64,000 nt of DNA. Source: PALSA-968 sp964387075 (GTDB lineage: Bacteria > Bacteroidota > Bacteroidia > B-17B0 > Aurantibacillaceae). The notes below the pieces were generated by a model that saw nothing but the letters and a program-made list of their open reading frames with translations, ran no database searches and was not told the DNA's origin. Position 1 is the stretch's first letter. Each line of letters opens with the position of its first letter. Below are positions 53,950-61,311 of this stretch, piece by piece. Position numbers and translations under genes: made by a program. The stretch spans positions 159,208 through 223,207 of the forward strand of contig CAYLVB010000009.1 in the NCBI GenBank assembly GCA_964387075.1. Reading direction: 5' to 3'.

Positions 53950-54315
53950 CTATTTCTTCGCTAACATGAAAAAGACGGCGAAGCAAACTACATTATTTAC
54001 GATCACATTCACCGCCGCCATCGTAAATTCACCCCTGCGCACCAATTCCATCGTCTCGAAACTGAAAGTAGAGAAAGTAGAAAGTCCGCCGCAAAAACCG
54101 GTCAGTAATAAGGGACGGATGACCGACCCCGAAGAAAATGCCCCCTTCTCGCCTAGTATCAATACGGAAACGGCGAAGACAATGCAACTTACCACGTTGG
54201 CCGTAAAGGTCGACCATGGAAAAGCGAGGAATTGCATTTTATTGAACCAGCCCGAAAATAGATGGCGCAACACGCAACCTATGCCTCCTCCGATAAAAAC
54301 GTACACTACATTCAT
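53950..54315 (-). CDS. crcB: Fluoride channel Fluc (CrcB)
   Basis: A 121-aa, four-helix membrane protein of the Fluc family; two copies form an antiparallel dimer that lets fluoride leave the cell. Motifs: GGGIGCVLRHLFSGWF (helix 1), FPWSTFTANVVSC (helix 2, pore Asn), GFCGGLSTFSTFSFE (helix 3 break with the Na+ site and Phe box). No fluoride riboswitch was recognised in the 124 nt upstream, but I could not fold that region. tsaB is downstream on the same strand. Confidence 0.95.
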   Translation of the reverse strand: MNVVYVFIGGGIGCVLRHLFSGWFNKMQFLAFPWSTFTANVVSCIVFAVSVLILGEKGAFSSGSVIRPLLLTGFCGGLSTFSTFSFETMELVRRGEFTMAAVNVIVNNVVCFAVFFMLAKK

Positions 54316-54439
54316 TGACGATTTTTTGATTTACAATTTTGTGACTGATAATTTAAGGTCGGTGATCCGTGTTTAAGTGTTATTTACCGGCTGTTCTAAT
54401 TATTAAATCGTAAATGCGCAAATCGTAAATGGTTCAGGG

Positions 54440-55603
54440 TTAATACAGCTTCTGGTATGTTTGCCACCAACGGTCGGGTATATCATCCTTGCAGGCTGTT
54501 TCGTAATCTTTGTAAGAGCAGGGAATGAGCGTGTGTCTTTCAAATTTCAGGTTCTTATCGGGCGGGTACGGCACTTCCATCCACCAGCGGTCGCTCTTGC
54601 CGCTCTTGTAAAAGTTGATCTCGTATTTGTTGTCCTGCAAAAAAACGTGGAAGCGTGTATATTCCGGGCTGCTGCGCGAAGGGAAATCTTTTTTGCGTCC
54701 GTAGAAACCATCAATGAAACACCAGATCATTTGGGCACCGAGTGATGCGGTCTTTCCCTGTATATCGTATTGCGGATTGATCTCGTAAATTCCCACCGTG
54801 GTTAGTTTGTCGCTCATGCCCGCGTAGCGCATCATCTGGCAGGCCTCCTCGGCGTAAAAACCGTTGGGCGAAGCTTCCTCTTGTGCAGGCGCATCGCTGT
54901 GCTTTAAGGCGCTCATATCGAAGCTCACCATATCCGCGTGACGAATAACAGGTTCTGCTTCCTGGATGTTATCACGAATTTGCCCGAGGCGGTATGTATC
55001 AAAATACAATTTGTTCATCATGCCCAATGAAGCCTGCGGCACGAGATACGTTTGATAGCCGATATTGCTGTAATTGAAAAGATAATTGGGCTGGTGCAAA
55101 ATTATCTTTCCCAAAAATGTTTTATTGGTCAGTTCATCTTCAGCCCCGCCAAGATCAAAACCTGAATCAACCGTAACCACGTTGATGGTCTGCTCCAGTT
55201 TTTCGTAACCGCGAAACTGCGCGTAAGTAAGATCATGCGACCCGCCTATAATTACGGGTGTAATATTCTGCCTAAGCAAATAGTCAACAGTTTCCGAAAC
55301 AGCGTAAAAAGTATCCTGCTCGGTATGCCCCGGCATGATGTTTCCAAGATCAGCTACTTTGGGTGTAAATCCAACCGGGAATAATTTATAAAGATGCTGC
55401 CTTACTTCATCAGGCGCGGCCGCGCAACCTTTATTGCTCAAAGCCAAACGGTCCTCGCAAACGCCAAATATCACAATGTCCAAACCCTCAAGATCCGGAA
55501 ACCCCTTATCGTTGTGTACTAAAAAGTTCTTTCCGAAAGATTCCGGGTGCAGTCCGCTTATATCAAAATTGACCGGCGCGAAATAATGAGCTATGTCCGA
55601 CAT
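54440..55603 (-). CDS. Arginase/formimidoylglutamase-fold protein with degenerate metal site
   Basis: A 387-aa protein of the ureohydrolase fold: IIGGSHDLTYAQF (first metal block), VTVDSGFDLGG in place of the usual DAHxD, and VSFDMSALKHSD in place of SxDxDxxDP, then VGIYEINPQYD. At least two of the Mn ligands (the His of DAHxD and the second Asp of the later motif) are changed, so hydrolysis of arginine, agmatine or formiminoglutamate is doubtful. It may be a structural or regulatory relative. It has no signal peptide. A TATTTTTG box lies 6 nt upstream of the ATG. Confidence 0.85.
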   Translation of the reverse strand: MSDIAHYFAPVNFDISGLHPESFGKNFLVHNDKGFPDLEGLDIVIFGVCEDRLALSNKGCAAAPDEVRQHLYKLFPVGFTPKVADLGNIMPGHTEQDTFYAVSETVDYLLRQNITPVIIGGSHDLTYAQFRGYEKLEQTINVVTVDSGFDLGGAEDELTNKTFLGKIILHQPNYLFNYSNIGYQTYLVPQASLGMMNKLYFDTYRLGQIRDNIQEAEPVIRHADMVSFDMSALKHSDAPAQEEASPNGFYAEEACQMMRYAGMSDKLTTVGIYEINPQYDIQGKTASLGAQMIWCFIDGFYGRKKDFPSRSSPEYTRFHVFLQDNKYEINFYKSGKSDRWWMEVPYPPDKNLKFERHTLIPCSYKDYETACKDDIPDRWWQTYQKLY

Positions 55604-55608
55604 GGTAT

Positions 55609-55616
55609 CAAAAATA
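55609..55616 (-). promoter_or_regulatory. -7 box directly before the arginase-fold gene
   Basis: On the minus strand these bases read TATTTTTG and end 6 nt from the ATG at 55603, so the transcript may be leaderless. Confidence 0.45.
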
Positions 55617-55699
55617 GCCCTTCGTTTTGGGTCATTTTAGGCTCCCGGGTAAAGTAATTAACAGGAAGGCGTTGATGGGGCTTCTTGCAGCGACTGGCC

Positions 55700-55985
55700 G
55701 GCAGGCGTGTGACCAGCTTCATGGGCTCTTCCCGACCCGGGTGTATATCTCCGAAGAGTGGTTTTCGCTGTGAGCAGCCTTACACTTTCTTTTTCCTTGA
55801 TGAAAAAGAAACAAAAAATCAAGACGAGGCGATCCCTTCCGCACCGCCACAGCGGCATCGCGCCTCGTCAAGCCTGCCCGCTATTCCTGTACGGCATTCT
55901 TCTAAGCTTTTACTCTCGGTTTCAGTGAAGCATTTTGTGCTACTGTGAATGCCGGGAGATGAGTTTAGTGTCTGCTTTTGTGTAT
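55700..55985 (+). repeat. Dispersed structured element, copy F (subtype 1)
   Basis: Core hairpin at 55786-55811: arms TTTCTTTTTC and GAAAAAGAAA around CTTGAT. A second stem pairs GACGAGGCG with CGCCTCGTC (about 55824-55872). The tail (about 55905-55970) resembles those of copies C and E. It lacks the TCCCGATAGCTATCGGGA insert. It fills most of the 490-nt gap 55604-56093. Confidence 0.8.
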
Positions 55986-56003
55986 TGGCTGTTGGCTGCT
56001 GTT

Positions 56004-56024
56004 CCCTCTCCTTTCAGGAGAGGG
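56004..56024. repeat. Palindrome CCCTCTCC / GGAGAGGG
   Basis: 8-bp perfect arms with a 5-nt loop, followed by GCTAGGGTGAGG. It belongs to the same general family as 39663. Confidence 0.7.
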
Positions 56025-56067
56025 CTAGGGTGAGGTCGGCTGTTAGTCTTTTGGCCCCAAATATCCT

Positions 56068-56075
56068 TATCTTTG
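56068..56075 (+). promoter_or_regulatory. -7 box of the thiolase gene
   Basis: TATCTTTG, 18 nt upstream of the ATG at 56094. Confidence 0.55.
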
Positions 56076-56093
56076 AATCTTTAAACCCGACCT

Positions 56094-57299
56094 ATGCAAC
56101 AAGCCTATATCATCAACGGAGTGCGCACCGCCATCGGTAACTTTGGCGGCACACTGGCGCCCGTGCGCACCGACGATCTTGCCACTATTGTGCTGAAAGA
56201 GCTCATCAAAAAGAATCCCGGCGTGAACTGGGAGGAAGTGGGCGATCTTATTATGGGCTGTGCTAACCAGGCCGGTGAGGATAACCGTAACGTGGCTCGG
56301 ATGGCCGGGTTGCTGGCAGGACTTCCTGTTTCTGTGCCCGGACAAACCGTGAACCGTTTATGCGCTTCGGGATTATCGGCAAGCATGGATGCGGCGCGTT
56401 TGATACAATGCGGCGAAGCAGACCTGATGATAGCGGGCGGAGTGGAGAATATGACGCGTGGCCCATGGGTAATTGGAAAAGCGGGAAGCGCCTTTGGAAG
56501 GGATCAGCAGATGTACGACAGCAGTTTTGGATGGAGATTCATCAATCCGAAGATGAAAGAGCTGTTTGGCGTTGACGCGATGGGAGAAACCGCCGAGAAT
56601 GTGGCCGACATGCAAAAGGTAAACCGCGAAGACCAGGATAAATTTGCTTTGTGGAGTCAGCAGAAAGCCGCTAAGGCCGCGGCTGCGGGAAGATTTAAGA
56701 AAGAAATTATTCCGGTTGAAATTCCGCAGAAAAAAGGTGACTCGTTGATCTTCGATAAAGACGAATTTGCAAAACCTACCACAACTTTAGAAGGACTTTC
56801 GAAATTAAAAGCCAGCTTCCGACCAACAGGAACTGTAACCGCGGGAAATGCTTCGGGATTGAATGATGGAGCTGCGGCTTTACTTTTAGCGAGCGAGGCG
56901 GGCATCAAGAAAAATAATTTAAAACCTTTGGCGCGCATTGTAAGCTGCGGCATTGCAGGTGTTGAACCAAAGATCATGGGTATTGGTCCGGTAGAAGCAA
57001 GCAACAAAGCCTTGAAAAAAGCGGGGCTTACTTTTAACGACATTGATATCATTGAACTGAACGAAGCCTTCGCCGCGCAAAGTTTAGGCTGTACCCGTCA
57101 GTGGAAATTAGCTGATAACGATCCGAGAATTAATCCCAATGGCGGAGCCATTGCCTTAGGTCACCCGCTGGGCATGAGCGGCGCGCGAATTTTAATGAGC
57201 GCGGCCCTTGAGCTGCACGAGCAAAATAAAAAATACGCCCTGGTTACCATGTGTATTGGTGTTGGGCAAGGGTATGCGGTGGTGATCGAAAGGGTTTAG
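56094..57299 (+). CDS. Acetyl-CoA C-acyltransferase (thiolase)
   Basis: A 401-aa thiolase that cleaves 3-ketoacyl-CoA with CoA, or runs in reverse. The active site is complete: Cys90 in RLCASGLSAS, His357 in LGHPLGMSGAR and Cys387 in TMCIGVGQG; the NEAFAAQ block is also present. Length and motifs fit the degradative FadA/PcaF branch better than the short PhaA enzymes, but chain-length range cannot be read. No fadB-like gene is adjacent. Cytosolic. Confidence 0.95.
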   Translation: MQQAYIINGVRTAIGNFGGTLAPVRTDDLATIVLKELIKKNPGVNWEEVGDLIMGCANQAGEDNRNVARMAGLLAGLPVSVPGQTVNRLCASGLSASMDAARLIQCGEADLMIAGGVENMTRGPWVIGKAGSAFGRDQQMYDSSFGWRFINPKMKELFGVDAMGETAENVADMQKVNREDQDKFALWSQQKAAKAAAAGRFKKEIIPVEIPQKKGDSLIFDKDEFAKPTTTLEGLSKLKASFRPTGTVTAGNASGLNDGAAALLLASEAGIKKNNLKPLARIVSCGIAGVEPKIMGIGPVEASNKALKKAGLTFNDIDIIELNEAFAAQSLGCTRQWKLADNDPRINPNGGAIALGHPLGMSGARILMSAALELHEQNKKYALVTMCIGVGQGYAVVIERV

Positions 57300-57304
57300 A
57301 GGGT

Positions 57305-58135
57305 CTATTGAGTAATAAATTTTCCTGTTTGCAATATTTTTTTCTCATCTTTAAATGAAAAGAAATAGAGTCCTGCACTTAAACTAGAATTTTCGAAACG
57401 ATGCTTTTTTGTTGTTCCCGAAATTCTTATGCTCTCAATAATACGAGAGGAGGAATCAAAGATAGTTAATTCATAATTCTTAGAATTTCCTGGGAGATCA
57501 AAAACAAATTCCGCTAGCCCACTATTGGGATTAGGAAATAGCCTTACAAACTGTGCAGATGCTGTATTTAAATCGTCCAGGCTTTCAGGTAAAGTTCCGC
57601 ATAAAGAATATACGTCTGTTGTTTGAAAATATCCAATTACATCCGCCTTCATTAAGAACAGCTTCGCTCCTACAGGAGAATTTACTACTGGTCTAACGTC
57701 ATAAGACCCCGTAAAACACCCAAAGCAATATGGGCCAAGAGTGCTGTCTCTTTTAAATAATTGAGTGCCATCCTGGCGATAGATATAAAAACTATTGTGC
57801 CAATTAGATGAAGGCATTATAGCATATTCAAACATAGTTGTATCACAATCAAATAAAGATTTAGTTACATATCCTATTGTATATTCCCCACTATTTGATA
57901 ATGCAATTGGAACATTTATTGTTGCATATGAAGAGTGATTAAGATTGTAAAGCTTAATTTGGTTGGAAGCATAATCAACTTCAACATACTTATAATAATT
58001 ATCGCCCATGTTTATTAGTTGCGGGCGAACCTCAGAGGCAGAGTTAGGTCCAAGATAAGTGTGCTCGTAGGTAATTTGCGCCCTCATGTTTATCAGAGAA
58101 GCAATACAAAGTAAAAAAGATATTAGAAATTTCAT
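57305..58135 (-). CDS. Secreted T9SS type A sorting-domain protein, AT-rich
   Basis: A 276-aa protein. Signal peptide (MKFLISFLLCIASLIN), an N-terminal beta-rich region (20-195) with Ser/Asn/Tyr-rich strands such as YKYVEVDYASNQIKLYNL and SNWHNSFYIYRQDG, and a T9SS CTD (about 205-276; FPNPNSGLAEFVF, SAGLYFFSFKDEK). No enzyme motif is visible. By eye the gene is clearly richer in A+T than its neighbours, which may show recent acquisition. The ATG at 58135 is used; the next upstream ATG adds three residues. Confidence 0.82.
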   Translation of the reverse strand: MKFLISFLLCIASLINMRAQITYEHTYLGPNSASEVRPQLINMGDNYYKYVEVDYASNQIKLYNLNHSSYATINVPIALSNSGEYTIGYVTKSLFDCDTTMFEYAIMPSSNWHNSFYIYRQDGTQLFKRDSTLGPYCFGCFTGSYDVRPVVNSPVGAKLFLMKADVIGYFQTTDVYSLCGTLPESLDDLNTASAQFVRLFPNPNSGLAEFVFDLPGNSKNYELTIFDSSSRIIESIRISGTTKKHRFENSSLSAGLYFFSFKDEKKILQTGKFITQ

Positions 58136-58250
58136 TTTGTACATTTTTGTCTAGCTAATTTACATAAAAGAAGGTAAACAAACTATTAATATCTCAAAAC
58201 AAACTCCTCCTTCTGCTTACTATTTTGGCTTTTCCTTAGCGCCTTCGCGT

Positions 58251-58301
58251 CTTTGTGGCAAAAGTTCCACTCCGCCCGGGCACCGCAATCTCGCCACAAA
58301 G
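58251..58301. repeat. Inverted repeat CTTTGTGGC ... GCCACAAAG
   Basis: 9-bp perfect arms (58251-58259, 58293-58301) in the gap before the methyltransferase gene. The flank GGCACTAAGACACAAAG is a common dispersed Bacteroidetes repeat. Confidence 0.65.
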
Positions 58302-58330
58302 GCACTAAGACACAAAGTTGGGGTAGGTGT

Positions 58331-59128
58331 TTAGAACCGAAGGACGAACCCCTCCTTCTGCTTACTCTCCTTCCTGAAAAACACTATTCCAAACTTAAAA
58401 AGATCGATCGTAACTGTTACTGAAGGATGCGCCTTGATCTCTTCCCAGGCTTTGGTCATGCCGGGGCTCCAGTAGATGTCATCAAAAATTAAAACGGAGC
58501 TGTTATTGGTTTTATCGAGCAGTAATTTAAAATAGTTTATTGTGGCTTCGTAGGTGTGGTTACCGTCTAGATACACCAAATCAAAGGTTTGATCAGCTCT
58601 TTTACTACCTAGGAAATCGTCAAACCCGGAGTTTATCCTTTTTAAGGTGTTAAGCGATCCTGAAACAAGTTCAGGATGACTCGTTAAGAGAGTTGTGGTA
58701 AAAGAGAAAGTATTCGGGCAGCCTTCCACCGTAATTAATTCTGCTTTGGGCACAGCCTTGTGCATATACAAAGTAGAAAGCCCCAAGGAAGTTCCGAGTT
58801 CCAAAATTGTTTTGGGCTGGAAATGGTTTACAAGACGAAATAAAAGCTCTCCATATTTTTTGGGGATAACGCTTACTTTGGCGATCTCACTGACCTTTCT
58901 TTTTTTCTTTAGTTTTTTGGAACCGGCACCGAGGTCGGTAACTTCAATTGCTTCGTTATTGCGAAGTAGTTTTTGACGCAGTTTATTCAGTTCATCGTAA
59001 GCGTAATATTTTTCCTTGTTCTTTATTACTTCGGTATACAGCTTGAAAACAAAAGGTGAGTGGATCGAATGCTCGTTCTTCGCTTTTAATTTGTACTGAA
59101 GATATTTCTTTGCTTCGTAGGCGCTCAT
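58331..59128 (-). CDS. Class I SAM-dependent methyltransferase with a repeat-derived insertion
   Basis: A 265-aa Rossmann-fold methyltransferase of the O-methyltransferase (catechol-like) type: SAM site ILELGTSLGLSTLYM, acidic post-strand II loop ITVEGCPN, FDLVYLDGNHTYEATINYF with the metal-site Asp, and LIFDDIYWSPGM. Between helix and strand lies SHPELVSGS, encoded by a palindromic repeat (58657-58677) inserted in frame, so the protein is extended in a loop and not broken. The start is in an ATGA overlap with the lipid kinase gene. Substrate unknown. Confidence 0.88.
   Translation of the reverse strand: MSAYEAKKYLQYKLKAKNEHSIHSPFVFKLYTEVIKNKEKYYAYDELNKLRQKLLRNNEAIEVTDLGAGSKKLKKKRKVSEIAKVSVIPKKYGELLFRLVNHFQPKTILELGTSLGLSTLYMHKAVPKAELITVEGCPNTFSFTTTLLTSHPELVSGSLNTLKRINSGFDDFLGSKRADQTFDLVYLDGNHTYEATINYFKLLLDKTNNSSVLIFDDIYWSPGMTKAWEEIKAHPSVTVTIDLFKFGIVFFRKESKQKEGFVLRF
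58657..58677. repeat. Intragenic dispersed palindrome (ATCCTGAA / TTCAGGAT)
   Basis: 8-bp arms with loop ACAAG inside the methyltransferase gene; read in the gene's frame it encodes HPELVSG. The same core lies between genes at 40461. Confidence 0.8.
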
Positions 59129-59997
59129 CCGGCAATGATCTCTAAGGCCAAAGGTTTGACCGTATAATGAATTTCAGTTCCTTCCTCATGCGGCTCTCCG
59201 TCCAAATGCACCGAGCCTTTTTTCTCTCTTGTAATTTTTATATCGTCCGCATGATAGGTTTCCACGCACTTCAAAGTATGCGTCTTTTTCAAAATAACCT
59301 TAAAGATCACCCAGGGCGTTAACCATTTATTGAATGGCTTTAAAATACTAATGGTAATTTTTCCATCGCGCATATCCGCTGTGGGAGCAATGTAAAAATC
59401 GTTGCCGTACTGGCCGCTGTTGCAGCAAGCCAAAACAAAAGCTGGTTTATTTATTTCTTTTCCATCGAATCGTAAAATATAATTCTCCGACCTATAAGAA
59501 AAGAATTCTTTCCAGATCAGTTTGATGTATCCCCACAAGCCTCTCGACTCCGTATTCTCAAACAGCGCGGCTATGTAAGCATCAAAGCCCATCCCTGACG
59601 CACAAAAGAATAAATTACCGTTCAAAACACCGCCATCAATCTTAGTGGTTCTCCCCTCCTCTATTTGCTTCAATGCTTTTTTAAGGTCCATCGAAATTTT
59701 TACACTGCGTGCCAGTCCGTTACCCGAGCCCAAGGGCAAAATTCCTAACCGCAAATTGTTGTTACAGGCAAAAGTGGCCACCTTGTTAACCGTGCCATCG
59801 CCCCCGCAGGCTATTACATCCGTATAACCCTCGGTCATGGCCTTCTGCTTGATCTCCTCAAAATATTGCAACGAGGAAGAAACGGCTACCGTATACTCCG
59901 GAAAATCAAAGTGCTCCTCAATGAATTCCTTCAGGTCGAGGTTCCTTTTCTTTCCGGCGGAAGGATTCACAATAAAAAGGATCTTGCGGACGCTCAT
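59125..59997 (-). CDS. Diacylglycerol kinase-family lipid kinase (YegS/DgkB-like)
   Basis: A 290-aa soluble lipid kinase. N-terminal nucleotide domain with KILFIVNPSAGKKRN and the GGDGTVNKVA signature (about 80-90), then LGILPLGSGNGLARS; C-terminal beta-sandwich with HLDGEPHEEG. Family members phosphorylate diacylglycerol, phosphatidylglycerol or other lipids; the substrate is not visible. The ATG at 59997 is preferred over a GTG at 60006. It is the first gene of a two-gene unit with the methyltransferase (4-nt overlap). Confidence 0.92.
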   Translation of the reverse strand: MSVRKILFIVNPSAGKKRNLDLKEFIEEHFDFPEYTVAVSSSLQYFEEIKQKAMTEGYTDVIACGGDGTVNKVATFACNNNLRLGILPLGSGNGLARSVKISMDLKKALKQIEEGRTTKIDGGVLNGNLFFCASGMGFDAYIAALFENTESRGLWGYIKLIWKEFFSYRSENYILRFDGKEINKPAFVLACCNSGQYGNDFYIAPTADMRDGKITISILKPFNKWLTPWVIFKVILKKTHTLKCVETYHADDIKITREKKGSVHLDGEPHEEGTEIHYTVKPLALEIIAG

Positions 59998-60065
59998 AGC
60001 TCTCACGAAATTGCGAAAAATAACGGATTTGGCATCAATTTTGTATCTTTAATGCATCAATTATT

Positions 60066-61280
60066 ATGAAAAAACTCTTACTTCCCCTCTTCGCTTTTTT
60101 CGCTTTACAAACGCAGGCCCAAACCCATATAGCCGAGGGCATCTGGCGCGGCGTGCTCACGCTCGACCAAAAGGAAGTGATCGAACTGCCTTTTACCTTC
60201 AACGTATTTTATGCCGATGGCGAGCCAACCATCACCATTTTCAATGCCGAAGAGAATATTGTTATTGACGAGATAAAAGTGGAAGGCGACTCTGTTCTCT
60301 TTAAAATGCCGGTCTTCGATTCAGAATTCCGCCTGCGTTACTTCCCGGGCATGATGCAGGGCAACTGGATCAACCACGCGCGCAAGGACAAGAACGTAAT
60401 TCCGTTTGTAGCCACTTTCGCGCGCATGCAGCGCTTTCCCAACAACTCCATCGTAAGAAGCCATTTCGAAGGGCGCTGGGAAACCACTTTTAGTCCCGGT
60501 ACGCCCGACAGCAGCAAGGCAGTGGGTGTGTTCAAACAAAAAATGCAGAAGGTAACCGGAACTTTTCTCACGGAGAGCGGCGATTACCGATACCTGGAAG
60601 GAGTGGCCGATGGAACTAAACTGTATCTCTCCTGCTTCGACGGGTCGCATGCTTTCCTGTTCGTAGCTACTATAGATGACAACAACATGCTATCAGGTAC
60701 TTTTTACTCGGGCGCACACTTCCGGGAAAAATGGGTGGCCACGCACAATGATAACTTTGAATTGCGCGACCCCTACTCCATCACTAGATCCGTGAAAAAA
60801 GAACCGCTGGCATTCAGTTACAAGAACCTGGAAGGAAAGACCATTTCCCTATCCGATGAGCGTTATAAAGACAAAGTGGTGATCGTGCAGATCATGGGTT
60901 CATGGTGTCCCAACTGCATGGACGAGACGGCCTATTTAGGTCAACTTTATAACCAGTACAAAAGCAAAGGCGTTGAGATCATTGCGCTGGCCTATGAAAA
61001 AACTCCTGATTTTGATAAAGCCGCGAAGAATGTAGCGCGGTTGAAGACCAAGTACGGCGCGCAATACGAATTTCTGATCACAGGCTTATCCGGCGCGGCC
61101 GGTGCCAGCAAAAGTTTGCCCTGGTTATCGTCGGTAACGGCTTTTCCCACCACTTTATACCTCAATAAGAAACACGAGATCGCTAAGGTCTATACCGGGT
61201 ATTATGGTCCGGCCACCGGAAATTCCTACCTCAAAATGAAAGAGGGTACGGAGAGTTTGATCAACGAGTTGATCAAGTAA
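60066..61280 (+). CDS. Exported TlpA-like thioredoxin-fold protein
   Basis: A 404-aa exported protein. Signal peptide (to ALQTQAQ), a beta-rich domain (22-235) of the kind found before redoxin domains in Bacteroidetes, and a C-terminal thioredoxin/AhpC-TSA domain (about 250-404) with the active pair Cys281-Pro-Asn-Cys284 in GSWCPNCMDE and the cis-Pro region VTAFPTTLYL. It should reduce disulfides or help cytochrome maturation in the periplasm. The gene is single, divergent from the lipid kinase; TATCTTTA, a near-consensus -7 box, lies about 13 nt upstream. Confidence 0.9.
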   Translation: MKKLLLPLFAFFALQTQAQTHIAEGIWRGVLTLDQKEVIELPFTFNVFYADGEPTITIFNAEENIVIDEIKVEGDSVLFKMPVFDSEFRLRYFPGMMQGNWINHARKDKNVIPFVATFARMQRFPNNSIVRSHFEGRWETTFSPGTPDSSKAVGVFKQKMQKVTGTFLTESGDYRYLEGVADGTKLYLSCFDGSHAFLFVATIDDNNMLSGTFYSGAHFREKWVATHNDNFELRDPYSITRSVKKEPLAFSYKNLEGKTISLSDERYKDKVVIVQIMGSWCPNCMDETAYLGQLYNQYKSKGVEIIALAYEKTPDFDKAAKNVARLKTKYGAQYEFLITGLSGAAGASKSLPWLSSVTAFPTTLYLNKKHEIAKVYTGYYGPATGNSYLKMKEGTESLINELIK

Positions 61281-61291
61281 CCCTCCCCCAA

Positions 61292-61309
61292 CCCCTCCCG
61301 CGGGAGGGG
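61292..61309. terminator. Palindrome CCCCTCCCG / CGGGAGGGG between convergent genes
   Basis: A perfect 18-bp palindrome in the 31-nt gap between the TlpA-like and polysialyltransferase-like genes. There is no T-run, so terminator activity is a guess; it belongs to the dispersed CCTCCCGCGGGAGG group. Confidence 0.5.
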
Positions 61310-61311
61310 AG

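Noticed and set aside
54316..54439. Fluoride riboswitch upstream of crcB
   Set aside because: I could not recognise the conserved fluoride aptamer in the 124 nt upstream of crcB; a covariance search would be needed.
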